Of a stretch of DNA of 64,000 nucleotides, positions 43,195 through 51,853 are shown in pieces. Position 1 is the first letter of the stretch. Every line of letters starts with the position of its first letter. The position numbers and the translations under genes are program-made. The notes under the pieces were generated by a model. That model did no database searches. It saw nothing but the letters and a program-made list of their open reading frames with translations, and was not told the DNA's origin. The stretch comes from Leuconostoc lactis KCTC 3528 = DSM 20202 (lineage in GTDB: Bacteria; Bacillota; Bacilli; Lactobacillales; Lactobacillaceae), in NCBI RefSeq assembly GCF_014651235.1, contig NZ_BMWM01000004.1, forward strand, positions 1 through 64,000, read 5' to 3'.

Positions 43195-44184
43195 CTACCG
43201 TAGAATTTCATTATCCGTATACCCACCATTAGCAAGGGTTACTGCGTCGTTTAACGCCATTTCAACCATGTTTTTAATGGCTGTATTCGTATAAAAAGCA
43301 ATATGCGGCGATAAATAAAAATTATCCAATTGCGTTAGTCGTTGAATATTTTCTGGTGAATCCGTCACTGCCTGCTTTTGATTCATAAACTCATTTTCAT
43401 TGGGCGTCACATCAACCGCTGCACCGTATAATTGACCGGTATTCAAACTAGTTTCTAAAGCTGCCATATCGACAATCTCCCCACGTGCCATGTTTAATAG
43501 GATGGTACCTGGTTGGATTTTATCAAAAAAGGCTTGATCCGCTAAGTTCCGCGTTTCCTCATTTAAAGGCGTATGAAAGCTAATCACATTGGCACGTGCC
43601 AAAGCATCATCTAATGTTGTGTATTCAACAAAGGCTTCGTTCTGCGCACGATAAACTGGATCAACGCCTAACACTTTGGCTCCCAAAGCATGCAACATTT
43701 GCGCAAAAGCTGAGCCAATACGACCAACGCCAATAATAGCAACTGTTAACTGATAAATTTCCCGTGCTTGGCCACCAGCTGCCCATGTGTAATCACCGGT
43801 TGCCATGGCCCGTTCAAATTTCTTGTTATGCCGTACAATATTAAATAACTGAGTTAAGGTATATTCGGCAATTGCCCGTGGCGAGTAGGCCGCAACATTA
43901 GAAAGTCGAATTTTTTGACTAAAGGCAGCGGGCACATCAAAAACATCATAGCCAACTTGGCGCAAAGCAATTTGTTTAATCCCACTTTCAGCAAGTATCT
44001 GATACACCGGCGCTGGCATTGCCGTTGTCTGTTGCGTGCTGACCGCATCAAATCCCGCGGCTTGTCCCGCATTGTCAACCGTTAATGGTTCGGATAATGT
44101 AACCACCTCGTGCCCTGTTTTGGCCATCCAAGCGGTCACAAAAGGTTGTTCTTCGGCAACTGTATTGTACATGAGTATTTTCAT
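43195..44184 (-). CDS. D-2-hydroxyacid dehydrogenase (D-lactate dehydrogenase-like)
   Basis: 329 residues. NAD-binding VAIIGVGRIGSAFAQ (about 147), then Arg in NMARGEIVD (about 232), the Glu of the relay in DVTPNENEF, and His in LSPHIAFYT (about 293), the catalytic triad of D-LDH/D-HicDH. The N-terminal lid region (ALRQVGYDVFDV) is typical of D-LDH. It reduces pyruvate or a branched 2-ketoacid with NADH. Heterofermenters make D-lactate, so D-LDH is reasonable, but several paralogs usually exist. It lies upstream of a decayed hydroxyacid dehydrogenase gene in the same direction. Confidence 0.85.
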   Translation of the reverse strand: MKILMYNTVAEEQPFVTAWMAKTGHEVVTLSEPLTVDNAGQAAGFDAVSTQQTTAMPAPVYQILAESGIKQIALRQVGYDVFDVPAAFSQKIRLSNVAAYSPRAIAEYTLTQLFNIVRHNKKFERAMATGDYTWAAGGQAREIYQLTVAIIGVGRIGSAFAQMLHALGAKVLGVDPVYRAQNEAFVEYTTLDDALARANVISFHTPLNEETRNLADQAFFDKIQPGTILLNMARGEIVDMAALETSLNTGQLYGAAVDVTPNENEFMNQKQAVTDSPENIQRLTQLDNFYLSPHIAFYTNTAIKNMVEMALNDAVTLANGGYTDNEILR

Positions 44185-44226
44185 ATTTTGCCCACCTTTC
44201 TCTTATGATACTCATATTTATTGTAA

Positions 44227-44253
44227 ACGAAAAGCACGCTAAAAGCGGGCTTT
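44227..44253 (-). terminator. Terminator of tyrS
   Basis: AAAAGCACGC pairs with GCGGGCTTTTT (one A-G mismatch) across a 5-base loop, five bases after the tyrS stop. Confidence 0.65.
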
Positions 44254-44257
44254 TTGA

Positions 44258-45505
44258 TTATTTTACTTTGCCGAGGAAATACTTCTTCTTCCCACGACGG
44301 ACCAATACAAATTGCCCATCGTAGTGTGTTGAAGGATCTACTTCAGCTGCGACATCGGTCACCTTTTCACCATTGATTGTAATAGCGCCGTTCGTCACGT
44401 CTTCTCGTGCTTGACGCTTTGATGGTTCCACACCACCATCAACCAAGAAGTCAACCACATTCTTGATTTCATTAGGTGTATCAAAGCTTGGTACGCCACC
44501 AAAGGCATCACCAATTTGCGCAGCCGAAAGCGTTGCCACATCCCCACTAAAGAGAGCCGCTGATAACTTTTCTGCGTCTTCAACAGCTGCTTGACCATGG
44601 ACAAACTTCGTCACTTCTTGTGCCAAACGACGTTGTGCCAAACGATCACCTGGGCTTGTTTCAACGGCCTTCGCCAACGTTTCAATTTCATCCACGCTTA
44701 AGAAAGTGAAATACTTCAAGTACTTCACCACGTCAGCATCACTTTGATTCAACCAGAATTGGTAGAAAGTATAAGGTGAGGTCTTCTTTGGATCCAACCA
44801 GATAGCGTTTCCTTCAGATTTGCCAAACTTCTTACCCGTTGAATCCGTCATCAAAGGAATGGTGAGCCCAAAGGCCTTCGCATCATTGCCTTCAAGTGAA
44901 TGGATCAAATCAATACCAGACGTGATGTTACCCCATTGATCAGAACCACCAATTTGCAACTTAACGTCTTCGCGACGCCACAATTCATGGAAATCAATCC
45001 CTTGTAACACTTGGTAAGTAAATTCAGTAAATGAAATTCCGGTTTCCAAACGTGACGCCACGACATCCTTTTTCAACATGACGTTAATTGAGAACAACTT
45101 CCCATAATCACGCAAAAAGTCGGTCAATGTCAATTTGCCTAGCCAATCATTGTTATTCACAATACGGGTGTCATCATCACCAAAGAGCTTTGTCACTTGC
45201 GCTGTGATGCCCTTTTCGTTTTCAGCTAATTGTTCAGGCGTCAAAAGTTGACGTTCTGTTGTGGGCCGTGGGTCGCCAATGGCCCCAGTTGCCCCACCAA
45301 CAATAATCACTGCCTTACCACCAGCGTTTTGGAAACGCTTTAACACCATAAAGGGAATCAAGTGGCCAAGATGCAGAGAATCAGCAGTCGGGTCTGTCCC
45401 AACGTAAGCACCAATCTTGCCATCGGCCATTGCTTCTAATAACCCTTCTTCGTCTGTGACCTGATTTAACGCGCCACGCCATTTTAGATCTTCAATAAAA
45501 TTCAT
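44258..45505 (-). CDS. tyrS: Tyrosyl-tRNA synthetase
   Basis: 415 residues from the ATG at 45505-45503 behind AAAGGAG; the longer frame is T-box leader. It is a class I synthetase: the HIGH-type motif is HLGHLIPF (about 46-53), KMSKS-type motif KFGKSEG (about 225), tyrosine-binding GGSDQWGNI (about 190), and a C-terminal S4 RNA-binding domain (about 345-415; PSKRQAREDVTNGAITINGE). It charges tRNA-Tyr and is controlled by the T-box leader at 45533-45735. Confidence 0.97.
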   Translation of the reverse strand: MNFIEDLKWRGALNQVTDEEGLLEAMADGKIGAYVGTDPTADSLHLGHLIPFMVLKRFQNAGGKAVIIVGGATGAIGDPRPTTERQLLTPEQLAENEKGITAQVTKLFGDDDTRIVNNNDWLGKLTLTDFLRDYGKLFSINVMLKKDVVASRLETGISFTEFTYQVLQGIDFHELWRREDVKLQIGGSDQWGNITSGIDLIHSLEGNDAKAFGLTIPLMTDSTGKKFGKSEGNAIWLDPKKTSPYTFYQFWLNQSDADVVKYLKYFTFLSVDEIETLAKAVETSPGDRLAQRRLAQEVTKFVHGQAAVEDAEKLSAALFSGDVATLSAAQIGDAFGGVPSFDTPNEIKNVVDFLVDGGVEPSKRQAREDVTNGAITINGEKVTDVAAEVDPSTHYDGQFVLVRRGKKKYFLGKVK

Positions 45506-45532
45506 CTGTCTCTCCTTTGTTGTCGTTAAAAT

Positions 45533-45735
45533 AGCAAAAACCGTCCTATAACAACTATAGGACGGTTTTAACCGTGGTACCACCTAAATTGTAAGTCATC
45601 GGACCTACCACTTATTACGCCTTATCGCGGCAGACGTCATACTACTTAATGTTGTGTAACTCGAGCACAGCGGCGGGCTAGTTCACAGCACCCACTAACT
45701 TTCTTTGACGCGCCAATCTGTGTCTTTATCAACTG
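45533..45735 (-). promoter_or_regulatory. Tyrosine T-box riboswitch of tyrS
   Basis: Read leftward: stem I is closed by GTTG (45734 region) and CAAC. The specifier loop shows GT-UAC-A, i.e. the tyrosine codon UAC followed by a purine. The T-box core AGGTGGTACCACGGT is at 45585-45571, and the terminator hairpin CCGTCCTATA/TATAGGACGG with a T run at 45569-45536. Uncharged tRNA-Tyr should turn tyrS on. Confidence 0.95.
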
Positions 45736-45900
45736 ATGATGTTTTTATTATATCAGATAATCTGATCAATATGTGATTTTTATCAGAATTACGGCATGAA
45801 TGCTTCGTCCATGACAGCAACACTCACATTATTTCTAGTCATCCCCGTTTTCTCTGGTAGAATGGCCTTATATCGCCTAAATTGCTTTTTGGAGGTTGCG

Positions 45901-46839
45901 ATGTCAAACCGTTTAAAAGCCATTAGTATCGGTATTGTGGCCGCTTTTTTCTTTTCGATCACATTTATCGTTAACGAAGTCATGGCCAATGCCAAAGGTT
46001 ACTGGGGCTATACTGCTGCCCTACGTTATCTTTGGATGCTCCCCTTAATGCTGATTGTGAATCGTTATTTAGGTTCCAATTTGGCACACGTCCTAGCCTT
46101 CATCAAACAAAACTTAATAGCGTGGCTCATCTGGTCACAAGTATGCTTTGTGTTGTTTTATGTACCCCTGAGTTGGGCAGTTGATTATCTCCCTGGTTGG
46201 CTGATTTCAGCAACTTGGCAACTCACGATTATCTTTGGGGTGTTAACCACCCCATTAGTTAAAGTCACACGACCAAATGGGCAAAAACAAGCACTAAAAA
46301 TCCCACTGGCATCGCTGCCGTGGATGTTAGTCATTTTACTAGGTGTTTTGCTAACTGTCGCTGCTTTTCTCTACCACTTACAGCATATCACACCAATGCT
46401 GCTGGCAATTGGCGCCATCATGCTTGGGGCCGTCGCTTATCCGCTTGGTAATCGCAAAATTATGGCAGTGGTTGATCCGAGCATGACGGCAACCGAAAAA
46501 GTGCTGGCGATGTTGCTTTGTTCTTATCCTGTGTGGCTTTTAATTGCCGGACTTTCCTATCATCAGGTCGGTTTGCCGCATATGGGTCAAGTCATCAATA
46601 CCTTTGTCGTCGCCTTATCTTCTGGCGTTATTGCAACCGTGCTCTTTTTTAAAGCTACCCAACTCGCGGCGCATAATATGCGAGAATTAGCTGCCGTTGA
46701 AGCGACCCAATCCATGGAAGTGGTGTTTTCCGTGCTCCTCAGCCTCATGTTTCTTGGCCATGCGCTCCCCACGCCAAGCCAACTATTAGGGTTGACGCTG
46801 ATGGTAGGTGGCATTATTATGCTGGCGATTCGTGAATAA
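45901..46839 (+). CDS. DMT-type multidrug efflux transporter (EmrE/EamA-like)
   Basis: 312 residues from the ATG at 45901, five bases after GGAGG; the longer frame crosses this RBS. About ten hydrophobic helices in two repeats, starting AISIGIVAAFFFSITFIVNE. It matches the 'multidrug resistance efflux transporter' branch of the drug/metabolite superfamily (PF13536). AAVEATQSMEVVFSVLLSL near residue 265 is the second-repeat signature. The substrate is unknown. A terminator follows directly. Confidence 0.8.
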   Translation: MSNRLKAISIGIVAAFFFSITFIVNEVMANAKGYWGYTAALRYLWMLPLMLIVNRYLGSNLAHVLAFIKQNLIAWLIWSQVCFVLFYVPLSWAVDYLPGWLISATWQLTIIFGVLTTPLVKVTRPNGQKQALKIPLASLPWMLVILLGVLLTVAAFLYHLQHITPMLLAIGAIMLGAVAYPLGNRKIMAVVDPSMTATEKVLAMLLCSYPVWLLIAGLSYHQVGLPHMGQVINTFVVALSSGVIATVLFFKATQLAAHNMRELAAVEATQSMEVVFSVLLSLMFLGHALPTPSQLLGLTLMVGGIIMLAIRE

Positions 46840-46852
46840 GCCCATCCGAAAA

Positions 46853-46882
46853 CAAGCTGCCTGTTTTTTGGCAGTTTTTTTG
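46853..46882 (+). terminator. Terminator of the efflux gene
   Basis: CTGCC and GGCAG with flanking A/T pairs form a hairpin followed by seven T, just after the 46839 stop. Confidence 0.65.
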
Positions 46883-46887
46883 TGCCC

Positions 46888-47367
46888 TTAGGTGCTTGCC
46901 GACGGTGGTGTGATGAACAAAGCAACCCCAGTCCACATACGACTAAATGCTGATAGCGACAGCTTAATTTTCCCCACTGCAGGATCTGGATCTGCCATGC
47001 ATAAGTCCTGCCCAGCTCGCCCGTAAACCACGACATAATGATAGTCGCCAGTGGGTTGTCGGACATGGACAATAAATGGCAACAGTAAATCAGGTTGGGT
47101 TAATAACGTCTGATCTGCTTGCAGAGCCAACGTGTCAAAATGAAGCGTTTGCGCTGCTGACAATAACCCATAGGCTGTTGTGCCTAACGCATTAGTCTGC
47201 GTCAATTGGCGTAGCCGTGACAGCGCTGGAGATGTCCCATAGTGGGCAATCACCATGGCTAGGGCTGCCAGTCCGCAAGCCATTTCATCTTCTTGTGCGA
47301 TATATTGGAAGTTTGGTTGTGTCATCTTATGTTTTAGCCAATACCATATCGGCACGCTGCTTATCAT
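46888..47367 (-). CDS. Stand-alone C39 (double-glycine) peptidase
   Basis: 159 residues, or 145 if translation starts at the inner ATG (47325). The whole chain is a peptidase C39 domain, normally the N-terminal part of bacteriocin ABC exporters. Oxyanion Gln25 and nucleophile Cys31 lie in QEDEMACGLAALAMV, His110 in GDYHYVVVYG and Asp126 in MADPDPA, all with family spacing, so the enzyme looks active. The ABC membrane and ATPase parts are absent: a stop follows the domain. It lies 39 bases after a gene whose product begins with a double-glycine leader, its likely substrate. The RBS is poor; a 10-codon mini-ORF ending one base before the ATG suggests coupled translation. Confidence 0.85.
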   Translation of the reverse strand: MISSVPIWYWLKHKMTQPNFQYIAQEDEMACGLAALAMVIAHYGTSPALSRLRQLTQTNALGTTAYGLLSAAQTLHFDTLALQADQTLLTQPDLLLPFIVHVRQPTGDYHYVVVYGRAGQDLCMADPDPAVGKIKLSLSAFSRMWTGVALFITPPSAST

Positions 47368-47406
47368 GTTATCCGTTTATAATAGGTTTTAGATTAGTCA
47401 TGGTCA

Positions 47407-47661
47407 TTATTTCAACATACGGTCACAAGTTGTGTTAAACAGCTCCGCCATTTGAATAATGAGATCAACATCGGGTAACCGCTTACCTTCTTCATAACGC
47501 GCAATGGTTGAGGTACAAACATTTAACTTGTCCGCCAAATCCCGACGGCTAAGTCGCGCCCCGGTTCTAAGTGCTGTTAAATTTTGAGGTAATTGATGGC
47601 CACCAGTAATTTGCTTTAACTGTGCAATGGTCATTTGCTGATAACGTGTCTGATTCAACAT
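47407..47661 (-). CDS. XRE HTH protein with a double-glycine leader
   Basis: 84 residues from the second of two ATGs, six bases after AAGGAG (the first ATG is only three bases away). Residues 10-21 read MTIAQLKQITGG, with hydrophobic residues at -12, -7 and -4 and Gly-Gly at -2/-1, the consensus of leaders cut by C39 peptidases; Tyr at -15 also fits. Residues 30-80 are a complete XRE/Cro helix-turn-helix (ALRTGARLSRRDLADKLNV, then TIARYEEGKRLPDVD). The strong RBS makes the leader part of the translated protein. Its neighbour is a lone C39 peptidase. Inferred: a regulator matured, or exported, by that protease. I know of no characterised precedent. Confidence 0.8.
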   Translation of the reverse strand: MLNQTRYQQMTIAQLKQITGGHQLPQNLTALRTGARLSRRDLADKLNVCTSTIARYEEGKRLPDVDLIIQMAELFNTTCDRMLK

Positions 47662-47701
47662 CATTTTCTCCTTATTTTCGTCTGCCTACCACGACATGTA
47701 C

Positions 47702-47720
47702 TATTGGATTTCTGCCAATA
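47702..47720. promoter_or_regulatory. Operator-like dyad between divergent regulators
   Basis: TATTGG and CCAATA are perfect inverted repeats with a 7-base spacer, in the 102-base gap between the leader-HTH gene and the divergent XRE/TetR hybrid. Either protein could bind it. Confidence 0.5.
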
Positions 47721-47763
47721 CTATCATTGTACGAAGATCGCATCAAAACGCTTGGAGAAAATT

Positions 47764-48492
47764 ATGACAATTGGTCACCAGATTAAATTGCTAAGACAGT
47801 CAAAAGGGCTCACCCAACGCGATTTGGCAGATACGCTTTATATTTCCTATCAAGCTGTCTCCAATTGGGAGCGCCATCAAAGTCAGCCCACCGCTGATAT
47901 GTTGCTTGCTATCCTTGAAAAATATCACTTACCACATGACTTTTTCATCACCCAATCAAGTCAACAACACTGCACGCAAGAAAAAGAACAAATCTTACGT
48001 GGTTTTTTGGAGAGTCTCATGTATTGTGCCAGTAAACCGCCAAGTTATGCCACAATTGCCCAGTTTGCGAATCTCTCAATCACGCAAATTTGCCAACACT
48101 TTCCCGATTATGATGCACTCGTTAATCAGTTTATGGTCACCGTTGACGACCAGATTAAACCCAACGTTGAACTGCATCTTATCGCACACGAAGATTTGAT
48201 CACGATTTTTTCAACCCATATGGCGCCACGCTTATATGCCGAACGGCAGAAATTGCACCTGTTATACACCCGTCCCTACTTGAAAGACACTTGGTTACGC
48301 TTTATTAAAGGACGCTACAAACAACTTATCCGACAATGGCAACCAAAAGCCATCGAAGCCACCTACATGCTTGACGTGCTTATTACGTTCATTTCTGTGT
48401 GGTTGAGTGCCATACACCCCGAACCATTGGCAACTTTTCAACGGCGTATTCAGCATCTTACCCGCATCCCTATGCAATCTTGGCCACAGTAA
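47764..48492 (+). CDS. XRE/TetR hybrid transcriptional regulator
   Basis: 242 residues from ATG 47764 behind TTGGAG; the longer frame lacks an RBS. Residues 3-60 are an XRE HTH (LRQSKGLTQRDLADTLYISY then QAVSNWERHQSQPTADML). Residues about 75-240 look TetR-like, with a second HTH (YATIAQFANLSITQICQHFP, about 98-117) and a helical ligand domain. The same arrangement recurs at 51854, with shared blocks such as LYTRPY and FISVW. Two DNA-binding modules in one chain are unusual. It is divergent from the leader-HTH/C39 pair and may control it. Confidence 0.75.
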   Translation: MTIGHQIKLLRQSKGLTQRDLADTLYISYQAVSNWERHQSQPTADMLLAILEKYHLPHDFFITQSSQQHCTQEKEQILRGFLESLMYCASKPPSYATIAQFANLSITQICQHFPDYDALVNQFMVTVDDQIKPNVELHLIAHEDLITIFSTHMAPRLYAERQKLHLLYTRPYLKDTWLRFIKGRYKQLIRQWQPKAIEATYMLDVLITFISVWLSAIHPEPLATFQRRIQHLTRIPMQSWPQ

Positions 48493-48531
48493 AATCCCAG
48501 GCACCGCGTGTAGCGGTACCTGGGATTTTTT
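48491..48531 (+). terminator. Terminator of the hybrid regulator gene
   Basis: AAAATCCCAGGCACCGC and GCGGTACCTGGGATTTTTT with a 5-base loop and one mismatch. The following 48532-48758 holds no gene that I can see. Confidence 0.85.
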
Positions 48532-48758
48532 AATTTTAGACAATAAAAAACCTACACCACTCATCACTACCCTGACCTAAAGTCTGTCTTAAGTTAGATG
48601 TTTAGCATAGGTACCCCTAGTTTGAGAACTCTGTTTCAATATGTAACAGCCTCACCTAGTATTCTATCAAATTGTCGGCTTAAAAAATTCAATTTATAAC
48701 GCTATTTTTTTGCGTAAAACATATGCGTGACTTTTTATAACAATTGTGTTATATAAAA

Positions 48759-49313
48759 TCATTTATTCGCAATTAACTGAATAAATTTTTCATGAAAACG
48801 TGTATCAGCTGTCAATTCTGGATGAAAAGCGGTCACTAAAATATGTGCATATTGCGCCGTGATCACCTTTTCGTCATCAATTGTGGCCAAAACCGTTACC
48901 GATTCATCAACAGCTGTCAGATACGGCGCCCGAATGAAAACACCATGAAACAGTTCATCAAATCCAACCACCGAAATGGCTTGCTCAAAACTATCTTTTT
49001 GCCGGCCAAAGCCATTACGCACCACCGTTGCTGGTAACGCGCCAAATGCCTTTGCTTGGGTTAAAAGCACCATTCCAGCACAGGTGCCAAAAACTGGTAA
49101 GCCAGCCTGAATCAACTGTCTTAACGGCTCAAGTAGTTGTTCTTGTACGAGCAATTTGTAAATCACTGTACTCTCCCCACCGGGAATAATAAGCCCATCA
49201 ATGCCCGATAAGTCGGCAGCTTTTTTGATTAATTTTGCATCAACTTGGCACTTAGTCAACATGTCAACATGTTCACTGACTGCCCCTTGTAAATCCAATA
49301 CGCCAACAATCAT
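48759..49313 (-). CDS. pdxT: Pyridoxal 5'-phosphate synthase glutaminase subunit
   Basis: 184 residues, a class I glutaminase: IIPGGEST (about 46), nucleophile Cys in FGTCAGMVLL (about 78), and His/Glu in VTAFHPELT (about 168). It feeds ammonia to PdxS, making PLP directly from ribose-5-phosphate, glyceraldehyde-3-phosphate and glutamine. It starts 12 bases after pdxS behind AAGGGAG. Confidence 0.95.
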   Translation of the reverse strand: MIVGVLDLQGAVSEHVDMLTKCQVDAKLIKKAADLSGIDGLIIPGGESTVIYKLLVQEQLLEPLRQLIQAGLPVFGTCAGMVLLTQAKAFGALPATVVRNGFGRQKDSFEQAISVVGFDELFHGVFIRAPYLTAVDESVTVLATIDDEKVITAQYAHILVTAFHPELTADTRFHEKFIQLIANK

Positions 49314-49325
49314 TCCTATTCTCCC

Positions 49326-50207
49326 TTAGATGCCACGACTGGCCATTTTTTGGTCTTCTGAAAGCGTGGCTATTTCAATGCCCTTCATAGGCTTACCAAT
49401 ATTTTTTGACACTTCGGCAATCAAAGCGTAATCAGTGGGATGCGCCGTTGCGGCCACGATCGCTTTGGCAAATTTTTCTGGATTTTCGGAGTGGAAAATG
49501 CCTGAACCCACAAACACCCCATCAGCGCCAAGGTTCATCATCAAGGCAGCATCTGCTGGCGTAGACACACCGCCCGCAGCAAAATTAATGACAGGTAGCT
49601 TGCCATGTTCATGAACGTAGGTCACCAAATCATACGGTGCCCGCAAATCACGGGCAATCGTCATTAATTGATTCGGGTTGGCCGCTTGCACTTGCGCAAT
49701 TTGTTCATTAACTTTTTCCATGTGGCGGACTGCTTCAATGATATTGCCCGTCCCTGGTTCGCCTTTGGTCCGTAACATTGAAGCCCCTTCACCAATCCGG
49801 CGTAAGGCTTCGCCCAGATCACGGCAGCCACACACAAATGGCACCTCAAAGGCCGTTTTATCAATGTGGTAGGTGTCATCTGCTGGGGTTAGCACTTCAC
49901 TTTCATCAATGTAATCCACGCCGACCGCTTCTAACACACATGCTTCAACAAAATGCCCAATGCGTGCTTTTGCCATCACCGGAATTGTTACGGCGGCCAT
50001 AATTTGTTCGACCATGGCTGGATCAGACATGCGTGCGACACCGCCAGCAGCGCGAATATCAGATGGGACACGTTCTAGGGCCATGACAGCTACAGCACCA
50101 GCTGCTTCAGCAATTTTTGCTTGTTCGACGTTGGCAACGTCCATAATCACGCCGCCTTTTTGCATTTGTGCCATCCCGCGCTTAACCAATGTGGTGCCTT
50201 TTTCCAT
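49326..50207 (-). CDS. pdxS: Pyridoxal 5'-phosphate synthase, PdxS subunit
   Basis: 293 residues, (beta/alpha)8 barrel with near-invariant family segments: KGGVIMDV with the catalytic Asp and the Lys in [12 protein letters not shown] (about 80), and [15 protein letters not shown] (about 150). Two PdxS-PdxT pairs form the 24-subunit PLP synthase. AGAGGAG lies eight bases before the ATG. It is divergent from pdxR, with AACCAATT repeats between them. Confidence 0.97.
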   Translation of the reverse strand: MEKGTTLVKRGMAQMQKGGVIMDVANVEQAKIAEAAGAVAVMALERVPSDIRAAGGVARMSDPAMVEQIMAAVTIPVMAKARIGHFVEACVLEAVGVDYIDESEVLTPADDTYHIDKTAFEVPFVCGCRDLGEALRRIGEGASMLRTKGEPGTGNIIEAVRHMEKVNEQIAQVQAANPNQLMTIARDLRAPYDLVTYVHEHGKLPVINFAAGGVSTPADAALMMNLGADGVFVGSGIFHSENPEKFAKAIVAATAHPTDYALIAEVSKNIGKPMKGIEIATLSEDQKMASRGI

Positions 50208-50278
50208 GATTCATACTCCTCTAATGTTTGTGATTTGAATTTCATTCTATTTTAAGTTATGCTGAATTGACTGAGAAC

Positions 50279-50310
50279 AACCAATTGGTTTAATTTTTGA
50301 CCAACCAATT
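50279..50310. promoter_or_regulatory. PdxR operator repeats
   Basis: AACCAATT occurs at 50279-50286 and 50303-50310, with the reverse copy AATTGGTT at 50283-50290 making the palindrome AACCAATTGGTT. They lie between divergent pdxS and pdxR and overlap a plausible pdxR promoter (TTGACT-16-TTTAAT). Arrays of direct and inverted repeats are typical of MocR/PdxR sites. Confidence 0.75.
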
Positions 50311-50327
50311 TAAAAGGAGCACCGATC

Positions 50328-51764
50328 TTGCGCTGGCAACTACCATCACACGACAAAAAGGCCGTCTACTTGCAGCTGATTAATGTCATTTTACAAGGGA
50401 TTGAACAAGGCGCCTTACTACCAGGCGAACAACTGCCACCAGAACGCCAACTTGCACATGACTTAGGCGTCAACCGTTCAACCGTCCAACACGCCCTCAA
50501 TGAATTAGTCAGCCAAGGGATTTTACTGCGGCAACAAGGGAGTGGCACTTGGGTTAACTCGGGCAAATGGGGTGTTTTATCGGCACATGTCAACTGGCGA
50601 AACTACTTTACAACGGATCGTTTAAGTGATCCGGAAAGCTTTATGGTGCAACTCAAACAATTACGACAACAGCCGGAAGTTTTAAATTTAGCCGACAGTC
50701 AGACCGAAAATGCGCCTTTACGTCAGCTAGCACTCCCAAGTATCGCCATGGCCACGCTACTGCAACAAAACACCGCCAACGCAATGAGTGGTAGTCCCGC
50801 ATTAAAAGCACAAATCAGGCGACACTTGCACCCCTATCTCAACCAACCCCTGCCAGATGAGCAACTCCTGATTACCGCGGGTGCCCAGCAAGCCTTTTTC
50901 TTAATTGCCCAAGGATTGTTATCCTATGGTGATGCCATTGCCATTGAATCGCCGTCTTATTTGTACCAACTCGCCTTATTTCAAGTCGCCGGTATTCGGG
51001 TTTTTGGCGTGCCACGCACAAAAAATGGCGGGCTATCCCTCGACGATTTGCAACATTTATATTACCAACACCATTTAAAATTCATCTTCGTCAATCCAAC
51101 CAATCAAAACCCAACGACTCAAACCATGCCATTAGCTGAACGGCACGCCCTGATTGCGCGGTGCCGGCAACTCAATTTACCCATTGTTGAAGACGATCCT
51201 TTTGGCTTCACACTCGCGCTTAGTCAGCAAAGTATCCCCACGCTTAAGCAATTGGATCCCAATAATGTTATCTATATCGGTTCCCTTTCTGAATTTAGTG
51301 GTGCTGACACCCGAATTGGTTGGTTGATTGCCCCACCAGCCATCGTTACGCGCTTATCAGAAATTCGCCAAGAAATGGAATCCGGCATCAGTATTTTTTC
51401 TCAGTATCTGGCAACCCAACTCTTGAGCCACCCCAACTTAGCCGACTTGGTCGCCCAGCAGCAACACCAATTAGCGCATGCGCGCCAACGGCTGTTACGC
51501 CTACTCGCACCCTTTGTGGCACAAGGTCAATTGGCTTATCAAATCCCGACTTTAGGCAATACACTGTGGCTTCATATTTTAACCAAATCGACAATGACCC
51601 GCGCTGATTATCAAGTATTTCTCGATCAGCAACTGCTGGTTCTACCAGATTTCTTATTTGGTCGTCACAGTAACCATGTCCGTTTAAGCTATTCGCAACT
51701 CCCCGCGGATGATACCCTATTAAAGCAACGTCTACAGGCCGTAATGGCACAATTAATCGATTGA
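50328..51764 (+). CDS. pdxR: MocR-family regulator of PLP synthesis
   Basis: 478 residues from a TTG start eight bases after AAAGGAG. N-terminal GntR winged HTH (about 10-78; LPPERQLAHDLGVNRSTVQH) fused to a fold-type I aminotransferase domain (about 110-478). PdxR proteins activate pdxST and repress themselves when PLP is low, PLP being the bound effector. The region SLSEFSGADTRIGWL replaces the usual PLP-lysine context (SxxKxxxPxxRxG): the Lys position reads Ser-Gly, so a Schiff base may not form here. Confidence 0.88.
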   Translation: MRWQLPSHDKKAVYLQLINVILQGIEQGALLPGEQLPPERQLAHDLGVNRSTVQHALNELVSQGILLRQQGSGTWVNSGKWGVLSAHVNWRNYFTTDRLSDPESFMVQLKQLRQQPEVLNLADSQTENAPLRQLALPSIAMATLLQQNTANAMSGSPALKAQIRRHLHPYLNQPLPDEQLLITAGAQQAFFLIAQGLLSYGDAIAIESPSYLYQLALFQVAGIRVFGVPRTKNGGLSLDDLQHLYYQHHLKFIFVNPTNQNPTTQTMPLAERHALIARCRQLNLPIVEDDPFGFTLALSQQSIPTLKQLDPNNVIYIGSLSEFSGADTRIGWLIAPPAIVTRLSEIRQEMESGISIFSQYLATQLLSHPNLADLVAQQQHQLAHARQRLLRLLAPFVAQGQLAYQIPTLGNTLWLHILTKSTMTRADYQVFLDQQLLVLPDFLFGRHSNHVRLSYSQLPADDTLLKQRLQAVMAQLID

Positions 51765-51853
51765 CGACTAGGTTTTTTAAACCAGTTAGTGTATGATGAA
51801 CGTGTTTAGTACACGCCCTGCATCATTTAAAAGATAAAATTTGAGGAAAAATA

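Noticed and set aside
46587-47072. 161-codon ORF on the minus strand
   Set aside because: Overlaps the efflux gene (opposite strand) and the C39 peptidase gene (other frame), both supported by family motifs; no domain of its own.
46888-47367. Reading the C39 gene as a truncated bacteriocin exporter pseudogene
   Set aside because: The peptidase domain is complete, its catalytic residues are intact and it ends cleanly before a terminator; no trace of ABC membrane or ATPase sequence follows. It cannot be excluded as an ancient truncation.
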